DNA of 55,724 bases from Pezizomycotina sp. ARF18. Its lineage: Eukaryota > Ascomycota. Shown one piece after another: positions 11,904 through 23,750 of the stretch. Numbering within the stretch: the first letter of the stretch is position 1; every line of letters begins with the position of its first letter. The position numbers and the translations under genes are program-made. Location of the stretch: assembly GCA_002224055.1 (NCBI GenBank), contig AZLU01000084.1, positions 1 to 55,724 on the forward strand, written 5' to 3'. The notes under the pieces were generated by a model that saw only the letters and a list, made by a program, of their open reading frames with translations, had not been told where the DNA came from and did not search any database.

Positions 11904-14900
11904 TTATACAACAAAATTCATACTTTGCCATTCGGATTGGACCTTTTTTTTGTATCGGTAAACATAATCCATCCGCTTCACCACCCTCTTAACTTTCTTT
12001 TTCGGCATTATCACCACGGGAGAAGCCTACAAAATGAGAGCAAAAAAAAGTTCGTTGTATGATTTTCTTTAACATCTTCTTGCATGTACTTAAAGTGTCT
12101 TGTATTACTAGAGTTACTTATTCGTTCGTGTCCGTTCTTTATTTTTCTAAGCACTCTTGATAGCCGTTCAAGCGATGCATGTATTACTCTAGATTTCAAA
12201 AATAATCACGTAATAATATACTGGTACCTCTCTTGTTCCTCCTTTCGAGTTACATGATATTGAATTTAATGTAAATCGAAGTTTTGTGTATATATGTCTA
12301 TATTAGTCCTGGGCCTTTGTATACCGGCTATCGGATAAATATTCAGAGGCAAAGCATACACGGCGGCCACAGCCATCCATTATTCACATCTTTTGCACGA
12401 TCGCCTAACGGCGTTTCTCAATCCAGTCCGATTTCACCGTAGTATATACCCCCTTGGATTTATATTTTATCTTAATCGGATTGTATATATACATATATGG
12501 CTTATCGTCGTTTGGTATATTTTTGATCCGTGCCCGAGTTACTCTTTGCAGTACCTGCAAGCGCTGCGGGGCCAAAAGTTAGGTACGAGACAGCATTGTA
12601 GTTTTCGAGATAGATAAATATACTCAAAAAAAATTGATAATATCAATAACACAATAAAAAAGTGCCCCCTAAGTGCTGCTATTATGAAACGATTTACTTA
12701 TCAATCAAAAGACTTTTCATAAATTATACATATTACGCACACGAAAGATATACACAACTTTCAGCAGGCACAATACCCGATAAATATCGATTCCCTCTGA
12801 TCTATTCGATTTCTTCAGGATCCAAGACATCGTATGTTGATACTTAACGATATCTAAAGACGTTGATCCAGCTGAAAATCTACTCTCGTGCGAGCTTTAA
12901 GCGGGTGTAAGTGGCGTCATCAATCGAAAATTGTGACAGAAAAGAATAAAAAAAAAAAGGCCTCCCGCGGTGTCAAAGGAGATCAAATCTTTAAATTTCT
13001 TTGTCACGCTCACGCTCGAACCGCCTTTGATTCTCCACAAACATCAACGAAAAAAAAAAAAAATCAAAGGCCAAATTCTACTTTATATAAGGACCCACAC
13101 CGTCGTACAGACGTGCAGCGGCAATTTGTGCAGTATAGCACAACGCCGTAGCAATGACGAACCTGAAGGGCATGGTTATTACCGTAATAATGGGGAGCTC
13201 AAAGATCTAGATGTTCAGGTGGCTGCACTATTGTTCACACCTTTTTGTCATTGATCTTTAAGCAAAAGAAAAAAGTCGCCGCATCACGAGGCGGCTCTAT
13301 CGCTTCAACGGTGGTTACATGGAAGAGGCGAAGGTATCCATGCGTTGTTTAAATTTTTGGGGGGGCCAACGGAGGATCACGGTCACGGTACTTATTACAG
13401 TCCGCTAAGTTTCAAAAGCCCCTCCTGCTTTTCGAGATCTACGGAATATTTCTCCTTCGAAACTGATATGCTGATCAAAAGACGGACTAGGGGTTTCAAA
13501 CGAAACGACAAAAAAAAAGAAAATAATATCTTAAAAAATGGCGAGACGTCGCAAATATAACAAGAACGTTCTAATTGCAATTGTTCTATTTAAAAAAAAA
13601 AAAAAAAAAAAACGCTTGATATTGGAAATCGCGCGGCACTTTGCGATGGAGCTTCCACCTCCAAGAAAAAAAAAGCATCAGCTTCGGCGCTGTTGGTCTC
13701 GGATGAAAGGTGTCAGCCCTTGGTAAAGAGGTGAATCAACGAACAGGAAATCGATTGGCCAATGGGTAGTCTCAGTGCCAGACAGTTATATCCACAAATC
13801 TCTTAGCTTCTTTGAAGAAGGTACTCACTTCCGGACGGGGGATGACAGGGATAACGATACGTCAATGGATTCTCTCTGGGATCTCCGAACAGGTGCACTC
13901 CCGAATGGCAGAGGGGCAGAACCAATCGGGTGCCATTTAAGCGCGCGGAGGAGGAGGGGAAGAGCTTAAAAACGTCGAGGATTTTATTATTTATTATTTA
14001 TTTTTTATTTTCCAAAAATACTCACAAGCCTGACTGGACTGAGTATCGCAATCGGGGATCTAAACTTGAAAGAGCTCTGGAAGAAAGCCTGTCATGTCAT
14101 ATGCAACGTTGGCAACACCATGGAGCCAGAAAACGCCATGGAGAAAGAAACGCGAAGATTATGATCCTGCGCACAGACGGCGACCTTTCCAGTTGGTAAA
14201 AAAAAAAAAAAAAAAAACTCTCCTCGAGATCTAACGTAAAGGAAGATATCTTTTGGTGCTCCACTTTTGCAGCATTTGCGATGGCTGCGATGTGATTGAT
14301 CGGTCGGAACCGGGTTGATTTTTAGTATTTTCTCCTCCTGCGTACCTTTTTGTCGCTCATTCTTTCCTTTTTCTTTCTTCCTTGCCCAGTCCGTTGGCAA
14401 TGAGGGGCGCCCACTGCTCAACTTGGGTGTTTTGCAGATCCTACCGCTTTCTTTCCCAAAACCTTGCTGCTCTCATGTCGCCAGTTCGTTTCTCGCTCCC
14501 AAATTCGGGGGTCATCTCAGCGACGAGGACCAGGACCAAGAAAGGAAGAATAAGCAAAGACTGATTCGCATACACACTAACCTTTTTTTTCGTCGGTCCA
14601 TGGGAAAGGTCACAAAGAAAAAAAAAGTAAAATAAAAAAATCAAGCCACTGACCAAACGGAAGGGGTTTCGATGTCCTGATTCACTGCATGCCTTGGTGG
14701 GCTTGCATTTACCTATTTCACTCGCTGGCTAGTGCTCATACTAACTACTGCACTGCTTGCTGTTGCTGTTTGTTAGGCTTTTGCAAAAGATGCAATAGTG
14801 AAGTTAGTAAAGAAAGAAGAAAGCAGAAGAGAGGACGAAAATTTTCTCACCGCCGCCTGGCTGTCTTCCTCTTATTCTCTCTTTCTTTATCTCCCTTCTT

Positions 14901-15642
14901 TCTTTATTTTCTCACCCTCGAGCTTTACATTCTATTATATCTCTCTCATTCTAATACGTATTATATATAATACTATACCTTATATAAGGATTATAATATA
15001 CTAGATAGATACTTCTTATTCGATTTATAATTATCTCTCTTTCCCTCTTTTTTCCCCTCTTTTTCTCCCTCTCCTTCTCCACAGTTTTTTTTTTTTTTTT
15101 TTTCGTGTCATGTGCTACCAGATCTGAACGAAATCGTCAATAAAATAATTTAAAACCTTCCGATTCTTTCTTAAACAGACACAACCCCCTCAAGGATATT
15201 GACAATAGCGTCCTTCTAGAACTTCCATATTCTTCCTCTTCTTTTCTTTTTCGAATAGATATTGTGATAGCCACGCTATATTTATTTATTACCAGGCTCT
15301 CTTCTTTCCCTTGAGAATCTCATATATATTAGATCTCCCTCAGCTTGAGAAACCCCACTCTTTAATTCTTTCTCTTCTCTCATCTTCTTTTCTCTTCAGC
15401 TCGGAATCGCCTCCCAAACAGAGATTCGAGTCCATCCTTGCGTTTTGCTCTGTGCCCATAAAAAAACCTTCATATATATTCCGACATCCCCCGTACCATC
15501 ACGTCGAACAAACCGACGAAAACAATCCACACACAAAGGCAGAACCTTTTTGCAATCCTCCCGTTTCTCTCGCCCTACGCAATCCGAACCCCCAAACACA
15601 TAATATCCTTTCTTCTACACTCTTTCACCAATCTCGTACACA
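11904..15642. other. 3.7 kb gene-poor region
   Basis: No frame here looks like a conserved protein. It contains an A20 run at about 13591-13610, an A19 run near 14198-14216, TATA-rich DNA at 14935-15000, a T21 run near 15084-15104, and pyrimidine-rich DNA at 15010-15080 and 15215-15390 leading into the phosphatase gene. A short GC-richer island (13750-13970) has a 64-codon open frame with no family resemblance. An ATG at 13153 opens only 18 codons. Most of this is probably long 5' and 3' flanking DNA. Confidence 0.45.
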
Positions 15643-17265
15643 ATGGGCAGACCAAGAGTAAGTAAATTGACAAGAGTCTTTCCTTTTTTTTTTTTTTTTT
15701 TTTTTTTTGTGTGCGGCTCAAGAATTAATCTTCGTGGCACGATTTTACTGACTGGTGTTATTCTGGGAATTCGCAGTTGATCATCCTTGTCCGACACGGT
15801 CAAAGCGAAGGAAACAGTAAGGCTCTCTCTCCTTTGTTTAAACGTTGTCGTTATTGATTGAAGCTTTTTTTTTTTTTTTTTTTTTTCGTTTTTCTCCTGG
15901 TTTTCTTTCGGCACATTAGCGAACTAATACAATTGCTACCTGCAGAGAACAGAGCAATCCACCAAAGCATCCCCGATCATAAGTAAAACTTACACCAACC
16001 GGACACCAACAAGCCCTAGCCGCGGGAGAACAGCTCAAGGGCCTTTTAAGAGATGATGATACGATACAATTCTACACTTCGCGTACAGAAGGACACGGGA
16101 GACGACGCAAGGCATGCTCACCGGCCTTGGCGACGCCTGGAAGGACAAGACAACCGTCTTCGAGGAACCAAGGTTAAGGGAGCAAGACTTTGGGAACTTC
16201 CAACCGTGCTCTGTAGAGATGGAAAGAATGTGGCACGAAAGGGCTTGCTACGGCCATTTGTAAGCTCCTATTTTTCATGCCCGACATCGCCACCGAAGTG
16301 GAACGGTCATTAAATTTACTTACTAATACAATATTTTCTTTCGCCGGATTAGCTTCTACCGCATTCCAAACGGAGAGTCAGCTGCGATGCTACGACCGAG
16401 TCTGCAGCTTCAACGAGAGTCTATGGAGGCAATTCGCTGAAGAAGATTTCCCTAGCGTCCTCGTTCTTGTTACTCACGGTCTCATGACGCGTGTTTGGCT
16501 AATGAAATGGTAAGTATCACCTCTCGTAATGAATTTCAAAGTCTGTGGATGTAGAACGCTGACCCGGGAAATTCATAGGTACCACTACTCTGTCGAATAT
16601 TTCGAAGATCTCCGCAACATCGACCACTGTGAGTTCGTTACAATGAGGCGGACTGACAAGGGCAAGTACAACCTCGAAACGAAGCTACGGACGTGGACCG
16701 AATTAAAAGCAGCGCAGGCCGCTGCTGCAGCTGCCGATCCGCGCGTCGCCCTCCAGAGGTCTGCTACTCAAAAGAGGCACGCTGAGGCGAAGAAGAGATT
16801 CGGTAATAGCTGGGGTTGCAATGGCGGTTGCAGTCATGAAAGGACATCGGGTTTCACGTCACAGACACGGAGAGGAGCAACACCAATGGCTATTCAGCAG
16901 TGTCGACGGACACTTACGAGAGACAATCCAACGAAAGACGAGCCGTCAATGGAAGGAGGAAAAACAGAGACGAGGAGCACGATGCGGACCTAAGCAACAG
17001 CAGGTGACGATGCGGCGGCATTTCTCGTCGTCGGTAGGGGTAGGGACGGCGGTGGCAGTAAAAGCGGCGTTAATAGCGATAACGACGACGAAGATCACAA
17101 GCAAGAAGAGCAAGAGCAGAAGCTGCAGGCGGAGCTGAGGAGCAAGGAAGAATCTTGAACGGGTTCGGCGATAAGAAGGCTGATCCCCTAGGAGATATGA
17201 GGGACAAGAAGACGGAAAACCTTGACAGGGCTATACGAAAGCTCGAATTGGCTGCTTCGCAATGA
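15643..17265 (+). CDS. Histidine phosphatase (phosphoglycerate mutase superfamily), frame-broken
   Basis: A fungal member of the histidine phosphatase clan; substrate unknown. Exon 1 codes only MGRPR (15643-15657). Introns follow at 15658-15776, 15817-15945, 16260-16352 (branch TACTAATAC) and 16510-16578. The catalytic RHG box LVRHGQSEGN sits at 15786-15815 and the second catalytic His in LVTHGLMTRVWLMKW at 16466-16510. Between them lie KLTPTGHQQALAAGEQLKGL, LREQDFGNFQ and FYRIPNGESA. After the domain comes a long tail: an Ala block (AAQAAAAAADPR near 16715), then an Asp/Glu/Lys-rich part, ending KLELAASQ. Frame breaks occur near 15983 (one G lost, making a false stop), ~16080, ~16390 and several times in the tail. 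Introns 1 and 2 each hold a T tract of 22-25. It converges on the ceramide glucosyltransferase gene. Confidence 0.88.
15684..15708 (+). repeat. T25 tract in intron 1 of the histidine phosphatase gene
   Basis: Uninterrupted run of T lying 26 nt after the GTAAGT donor. A second tract of 22 T (15865-15886) lies in intron 2 of the same gene. Confidence 0.9.
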
Positions 17266-18252
17266 TAAGGAGTGGTAACTAAACAATTCTCTACGACAAA
17301 TCACGACTTTCTCGAAATAATACGATATACCCCTTTACCTTCGACCTTTATCTGTTTTATTTACTTTGCTTTATAAGTTGGCGGAAGCACTATTCTTTTA
17401 TTCCCATTGTTTCGGTCAAATTGACGTTGTCGCTTTTCTTCTTTTTTTGCTTTTTTGTTAATTTATATGTTTGTCTTGGTCTGCTTTCTCTTTGATATCT
17501 CTCTTGCTTTTTGGCGTTCGCTTGCAGGTTTCGCTTCCTTTACTTCCTTACCATTGTTTATACCTTGATGAGGTACGAAAACATCATGCATGTACCCACA
17601 TATATTCTTTTGGCCTTTTTCTCTTCACATTTGGGAGGGCTGTACGACTATTCACAGATTGCTTTTAGACAAAAGTACCTCATGTTCTTCATTCACGGGA
17701 AGGGAAAAAAGTCCAGTATCTAAAATAACTAGATAGTAGTCGAATGTAGTTATTCTCTCTAATGAATTTTCACTACAACATTGATAGCAAACCACGTTCT
17801 GAACCCTTATGCAACTCCGGGAGCTCGTGAAAGTGTTGTAGAGGTATACTGTTAGTGCTTCGGATGTTGTAAGCCATGTAGCTCACAAGCTATAACTCCT
17901 TCAACTGGAACCAATGGTCCATGCATGTGCAATCTTCTTTAATTGAGAAAGCGTGGTAGTATAGAATTATCTATACAAATGATATCTATCTTTCGAAAAC
18001 CCCACACGAAAACAAATGACAGGGCGCTTCATGGATGCGTATGCATCACGAAAATCTAGAAAAAACAAAACGCTACGCAATGCTGATTCTAGAACAAGAA
18101 AAAAGAAAATAAACGAATATTAAAGTGGAGTCTGTATGTCGGAATAGTATGATAGATATAGCAACTAGGGCTGCATGCATGGCAAAATGCACCCGGACAA
18201 ACGGAGAACCCCCTCTCCATCTGTTCTTTTCTTCTCTTCGGCTTTTTTCTTT
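17266..18252. other. Convergent 3' spacer, no gene seen
   Basis: T-rich DNA with short hydrophobic open frames (17471-17723) that carry no family signature. It lies between two converging genes and is probably their 3' UTRs and spacer. Confidence 0.5.
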
Positions 18253-19849
18253 TCAACCCCTGTTGTCCCTCGCCCTTATGCCGTCGAGTCCGACAACTAT
18301 GCTTGTACCCCTCCAGTTGACGTCCCCACCGACCATCGACGCGAGCCATATAGGAAACGCGAGGAGCTCTCTGCCTAGCCACTGTACCAGCCACTCCAGC
18401 TTCGTGCGCCCGTTCATCCTCTTGCCGTCTTTATCTTTTACCCGCCCCCGTACGATCCAGTACGGCGTGTTCTCGTCTACGTTTACGGCCTCGTACCCGT
18501 GCAGCTTGTTGTAAAGCGAGTAGTCCGTAGCCATCCATATCAGCACGTTCAGGAAGAAGAACAGCGCCGGCGAAAGCCACTCGGGTAAAAATCCTAAGAA
18601 CGAGAAAGAAGCTGACGCGATGATGCTGCAGACGAAGCATTCCGTCCCCGGTTCCACGAGCGTCGCTGCGAGGACGGTGTATTTGCGCACGCGCAGCCAC
18701 CGGGTTCGCCTGTTCCAGTATTCGAGAACGCTGAGCTTACCCATGGGTTGGTAAGCCATCTCGTTTAGTAAGGTGTGCTTGTAGTACCTTTTCCCGTAGG
18801 ATTTTTCGTCCGCGAGGTAGGCGTGCCAGAGCTTTTCACCGATTAGGTGGTCCTCGCACATGAACTGCGCGAACGTCCTTATCCCGCCTTCGGGATTCGG
18901 GGGGTTCGAATCCAGCGTGGGCGGGCAACACTCCATCAAATGCGATTTGCGGAACATGTTCGATTTTCCGACGATGCAAGGCGCTACTCCCACGATGTTT
19001 ATAGCCGTGTAAAACTTCGCGTGGCTGGAAGATAGAAACATTTCTTCTAGCCGGCTACCGAACGTATCCTTCCACGCGACTACTTCGGCGGGCGGCGGCG
19101 TCGCCTCCGCGTCGTTGACCTCGATGCACAGCGGTAGGTGGTGTACGAATTTACTCGGCGTCCGCCGCCTCGTCCTTCCGGCAAAGTCGACGTACGGCTG
19201 GCCCGTGAGCACGTCCACCGCCCTCGCCAGCGCTCCGGAATCCATCCACACGTTCGCGTCCACGATCCAGACGATATCGTGTTTCGTCGCCCGCCAGCCG
19301 CGGACCATGTTGTTCACCTTCGGGTTGATGCCCACGTTCTCCTCCCCGACGATCACGGTGATATCCTTCTCGAGGTTTTCCCGGACGATCTGCTCGATTT
19401 TCGGTATCGCGGGGTCGGAAGCCGAGGAGACGGTCAGTATCACCTGCAGGAGCGGGTAATCCTGCCGTATTACGGAGAGTAAGCAGTCGGCGAGGTGCGC
19501 TTCGCATGCTGTCGCGGACGGCGATTTTACAGGTCGGATGACGGAGACGCCGATCGGAGGGCTGAGGGTCTTGCTAACTGCGGAAGCTCTGCTGTTGGAA
19601 GTGTTCGTTGCGAAGCTTGGTATTACTTTGCGGCGACTGTAAAGAGAGAAAAAAAAAATGCGATGGTTAGCTTTTTGATTATTCGCGAGAGGGTAGTTAG
19701 AAGCGGCTCAGGGAAGACCGACACTACAAAGTTGCCAAGTGTCGAAACAGACCAGACAACAACGGCCCATATTACTCGACAACTGCCAGAGCAGTTTTCA
19801 GGTCTAGCTCATAGATACGAGATAGAAGACTGGAATCCTCTATGTCCAT
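18253..19849 (-). CDS. Ceramide glucosyltransferase (GT21)
   Basis: This enzyme transfers glucose from UDP-glucose to ceramide on the cytosolic face of the Golgi, the first step to fungal glucosylceramides. From about 19560 to the stop at 18253 the frame is unbroken, one of the cleanest genes here. It shows VSVIRPVKSPSATACEAHLA, ILTVSSASDPAIPKIE, the D2-type site WIVDANVWMDSG, KFYTAINIVGVAPCIVGKSN, the D3 site CEDHLIGEKLW and the (Q/R)xxRW box NRRTRWLRVRKYT. Then come C-terminal membrane helices and a tail ending GIRARDNRG. A 3' splice site TTTACAG lies at about 19640. The upstream exon appears to start at the ATG at 19849 (MDIEDSSLLSRIYELDLKTA) and to reach the N-terminal membrane segment VIWAVVVWSVSTLGNFVV, with one frame break between. 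The N-terminal exon is less certain than the rest. Confidence 0.92.
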
Positions 19850-20967
19850 CTTTTGATTTACTTCTTTGCTATAAAAAAGGGGGAACTGGTGAGCTTTTGT
19901 ATTATCATGACTTCTGGGGACGAAAAAGAGCGAAAAGTCCGTAGGGATCCGGCAAGGGGTGCTGCTCTGCTTTTATATATGGCCCTTGTAAGATTTGACG
20001 AGCTCCCACGCAAAAAAGAACAACAGCTCGAGAGCAAATGAAACGACGTTTCAGACAAAGCTTCGTCTTTTCGTTTAAAATTGAGATTTTGAAACAGCAC
20101 GCTTACAATAACGTGCAACTTATAATACCAGTACCGTTATAGTAGCAAGCGAACTTGGAAGTTGCTGACAATATTTTCATTTCTGCAGTCATCTTTAAGC
20201 AGTATGTTCCTTTTATTGTTCAAGTTAGATAAATGATGCAGTGGAATTTGTGTCTATTTTTTCCTTATCCAAAGTTGCGCGATTGAATGAAGACGCCATA
20301 AAGTGCAAGAAAGTAACATTAAATCCGAATCGGCATGGAGCAAAACAAGAAGTGCAAATAATGAGCGTATGAGATGGCTATATTCTACAAGGAACAACTT
20401 CGAAAGCGATTGCGTAGACAGGAGCGACAACGTGGAAAAGCAGAAAGCTTTAATCGCCAAAACAAGGAAAAGAGAAGGGTACTCCATGAACGCCAATATT
20501 GACAAAATGTTAACAATTGTACGAACAAATAATTCCATGAAACCAAAAAACGATTTTGATGAATGCATTGAACGTGGAAGTGTCCCGTGTGATAAATAAG
20601 GGCGTGGAATGCCAATTTGATATTTCGTGGTGCCAACAGGCTCCTTGGGAGTGGAGAAGGGAGGGAAGAACGACGGCTAGTCGTCGAAGATGGCTGATTA
20701 TTCGGCGTTCGTTTCTGAAGACATGTGAGTGCTGCGGAAGAGTTGAAAGATGGCGTGGTATCGAATATCGTGTAGCAGAGCAATTGGATTCAGGGGCTTA
20801 TTGGCGTTCATGTGTGGACCGTGGTGGAAGATGACCGTAACTGAGTTATCTTGTGGACTGAGCTTCTTCATTATACCACCCTAAGGCACTTTAACATCAG
20901 TTCTCAGAAAAACTCATCATCAAAGGGGACAAATGCTGGCGAAAGCCCTTACCATTCTTTCTTTATT
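19850..20967. other. Spacer, no gene seen
   Basis: Open frames of about 100 codons on both strands (20254-20783) show no family signature. An ATG at 20677 opens MADYSAFVSEDM followed by a GTGAGT donor, but no downstream exon could be recognised. It is probably the promoter of the ceramide glucosyltransferase gene and the 3' flank of BET1. Confidence 0.45.
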
Positions 20968-21394
20968 TTAGAAGAGCCAAACGTATGTAAACGTCCGAAG
21001 ACGCGAATATGAACAAGAACCATATCTTCCAGGGAATGCCGGACCGTTCCGCCATCCTCAGCATCCGGTTCATAGTCCTGCCGAGCGTGGCCCTGGTGTT
21101 GTCGAAGTTTTCGTTCATCTTTTCCATCAGGGTGGTAGACTTCCTGACTTCTAGCCCGATGGCTTCGGTAATATCCTTCAGGATCCTGACTTTGGCGCTG
21201 AGGTTCTCGACGTGGTCGTCGTTCTGAGCCTCCAGCTCGTCCAGAACCGCATGGCTGTATTGGCCCCTGGAGTTGGGCGTTGCGCTCCTGTAACTTGACG
21301 ATGAAGGGGTACCTAACCGTCCGTTTGCGCCTTCGAAGAGCTGAGACCGGGCGTCCCGTTGATATGCGTTTCCTCCTCCGTATCTCGATGTCAT
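20968..21394 (-). CDS. BET1: BET1-like Golgi Qc-SNARE
   Basis: Bet1 is a tail-anchored SNARE for ER-to-Golgi vesicle fusion. The protein starts MTSRYGGGNAYQRDAR and has a Ser-rich linker. The SNARE coiled coil starts YSHAVLDELEAQNDDHVENL and runs through AKVRILKDITEAIGLEVR, MEKMNENFDNTR and MNRMLRMAERSG. A C-terminal anchor starts IPWKIWFLFIFA. The open frame ends at 20963 with DVYIRLALLK, which puts charged residues inside the anchor. The neighbouring frame instead reads TFTYVWLF and a stop at 20970-20968, matching the usual YVWLF end of fungal Bet1. A single-base loss near 20990-21000 is therefore likely, and the true end is probably 20968. There is no intron. A TCACGTGA palindrome lies 185 bp upstream of the start. 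Confidence 0.9.
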
Positions 21395-22231
21395 GGTTGC
21401 GGATGGTGAAGAAGAGGACGGTTGATGAATTTAGTTTAATGGTGGATGGGAAAGTTGGGTTGGAAAGGTTTATTGGGTTCGGTGATTGTTACTAAATCTG
21501 GGTCTGGAATTTCAAAAGGGACACCAAACCCTTTTTGCCCCCTCGCTCGCCAAAAGAAATTTCTAGATATTTAATAGGTCACGTGATATTGAAAAACTAG
21601 TAAGCAAGAGCAAGTTGCAGGAAAAAAAAAAAAAGAGCTTTTGGAATTTCTTCGGTGGTTCTTTTTTTTTTTTTTTTTAACCTCGAGGTAAAGCTCTGCG
21701 CATATTTCGTGTATAAGTTCTGTACAGAGAGAGTGCAGCTCATTTTCGTCTTTAGGTAGGCAGCTTCAAAGGCACCCGCATGAAAGCAATTGGGGATTGC
21801 AAGTAAGTAAGTTGAAAGAGAAAAAGAACTTCTCATTCGCTTCACCGATCGTCTTACAGTAACTTTGCTATCGTTTTCCGACGTCGGCCCCACTAATCAA
21901 CTGACGCCTAAAAAAGAGGGAGAGCTTCACCACTTATCGTCATTGTACATCTTGACTCGATTCTCTCTCTGAAAGAAAAATTTCTTCTTGCCGTATAAAA
22001 GGGTCAGTATTGACACTTAGACAATTGGTTCTCAAAAACGCCAGCCCCAGCTAATATCCCTGCCTAAGCTAGAGCTCCGAACACTGACTTAGCGAGAGTC
22101 CGTAGCTGTACCTAGCGCCTCGAAGAAAGCCTATCCATTCCATTCAATTCTACCAAGGAAAAGCTTGTTATTCAAGAGCTACGAGTTTAATACCCTCAAA
22201 TATACCACGATAGATACCTAGTCGAAAAGCA
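21395..22231. other. Divergent promoter region between BET1 and argininosuccinate lyase
   Basis: No coding frame with family resemblance. It holds an A13 run at 21624, a T18 run at about 21662-21679, a TCACGTGA palindrome at 21579-21586 and CT-rich DNA at 21960-22010. Confidence 0.5.
21579..21586. promoter_or_regulatory. TCACGTGA palindrome (Cbf1/bHLH-type E-box)
   Basis: Perfect 8-bp palindrome in the spacer between the divergent BET1 and argininosuccinate lyase genes. CACGTG with flanking T/A is the known core of Cbf1-type bHLH factors. The same 8-mer occurs at 32632-32639. Binding is inferred only. Confidence 0.4.
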
Positions 22232-23750
22232 ATGGCGTCCACTAAGCTGTGGGGTGGAAGGTTTACTGGTGAGCTTATCCATCTGACTTGAAAAAGGATA
22301 TACCTCGAGCTACTTGCTAACAAATCCGATTCCTTTTTCGCTAGGTGGAACCGACCGCTTATGACCTGTACAATGAATCCATACCTTACGACCAGAAGAT
22401 GCATTCGCAGGATATCCGCGGCTCGCAAGCCTATGCCAAAGCTCTGTGTCTCCGCGGTATCATTACGGAAGAAGAGAGGATAAGATGATTTTCGGTTTAG
22501 CGAAAGTAAGCAGCTTTTGGAGGTTTCAAGATTGGTCCCGGCCAAATTGAGCTAACGGGCTTTTCCTCCTTTAAGGTCGAAGATGAATGGCAGCAAGGCA
22601 CTTTCAAGATCGTTCCCGGAGTCGACGAGGATATCCATACGGCAAACGAGCGCCGCCTCGGTGAGATCATCGGCACATCTATATCCGGAAAACTGCACAC
22701 AGGCCGCTCCCGCAACGACCAATGCGCTACTGACCTCCGGCTATGGCTCCGCGACACTCTTGACGAGCTGGAAGGACATTTAAGCGCTTTCCTGAAAGTA
22801 ACGATATCTAGGGCGGAGCAGGATATCGATGCGCTCATGCCGGTTATACACATCTGCAGCGCGCACAACCTATCCGGTGGAGTCACTGGCTGATGTCCCA
22901 CTGCTATGGTTTCCTGTTGGATCTGGAGAGGCTGCGCGAAGTCAAGAAGCGGGTCAACAAGTGCCCGCTCGGCGCGGGAGCGCTGGCGGGTAACCCGTTC
23001 GAGGTCGACAGGGAATTCCTCGCAAAGGAGCTGGGCTTCGACGGGTAATAAACAACAGCCTGTTCGCCGTCGCCGACAGGGATTACATCATGGAGACCAT
23101 GCAGTGGGCTTCCTCGCTGATGAACCACATCAGCCGCTGGGCGGAGGACCTCGTCATCTACTCGTCCGCCGAGTTCGGCTACGTTTCGCTCGCGGATGCC
23201 TACAGCACCGGATCCAGCCTGATGCCGCAGAAGAAGAACAGCGACAGCCTCGAGCTGCTCCGCGGCAAGAGCGGGAGAGTGTTCGGGCAGATGGCTGGGT
23301 TTATGTATACCATGAAGGGCCTGCCTAGCTCTTACAACAAGGACATGCAGGAGGACAAGGAGCTCTGTTCGATTGCTGTGTCAGCGTGTCTCATTCGCTG
23401 CAGATTGCGACGGTGTGCTGTCTACGCTAACGATACATCAGGAGAAAATGAGGGCTGCGCTCACGCCGGACATGCTGGCGACGGATTTGGCGGATTACCT
23501 CGTGCGGAAGGGAGTACCTTTCCGCGAGACGCACCATATTAGCGGATCGTGCGTGCGCATGGCGGAGCAGAAGAAGCTGCACATCGACGGACTAAGCCTC
23601 GAGGAGCTCAAGTCTGTTGACGGAAGGTTTGAGGAGGACGTCATGGCTGTCTTTGATTTTGAGCGCAGTGTAGAATTGAGGTCTGCGGCTGGCGGGACGG
23701 CGAAGAAGTGCGTCGAAGCTCAGATCGAGGAGGTTAAGAAGCATCTTTAG
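22232..23750 (+). CDS. ARG4: Argininosuccinate lyase, frame-broken
   Basis: It cleaves argininosuccinate to arginine and fumarate, the last step of arginine synthesis. It starts [14 protein letters not shown]. Introns are at 22269-22344 and 22506-22575. Family blocks in order: [63 protein letters not shown], the [13 protein letters not shown] block, [20 protein letters not shown], the fumarase/ASL signature [13 protein letters not shown] at about 23209-23247, [15 protein letters not shown] and [11 protein letters not shown]. The C-terminus is [11 protein letters not shown], stop at 23748-23750. At least six single-base losses break the frame: near 22350 (two), 22486, 22842 (GGG to GG), 23043 (GGGG to GGG), 23366 and 23411. 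Each loss sits in a run of identical bases and makes a false stop or shift, yet all catalytic motifs remain. Length is normal for the family. Confidence 0.95.

Noticed and set aside
13844-13855. GACAGGGATAAC, which resembles a piece of large-subunit rRNA
   Set aside because: The match is only about 10 nt and the flanking bases do not continue the rRNA sequence.
18902-18913. GGGTTCGAATCC, which resembles a tRNA T-loop
   Set aside because: It lies inside the clean coding frame of the ceramide glucosyltransferase (SNPPNPEG region), with no acceptor, D or anticodon stems around it.
19138-19507. Long open frames opposite or out of frame in the ceramide glucosyltransferase gene
   Set aside because: They are Arg/Pro-rich shadows caused by the GC-rich third positions of the real minus-strand gene.
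22497-22901. Minus-strand open frame of 134 codons over argininosuccinate lyase
   Set aside because: It is a shadow of the plus-strand enzyme, whose motifs [12 protein letters not shown] and others occupy the same bases.
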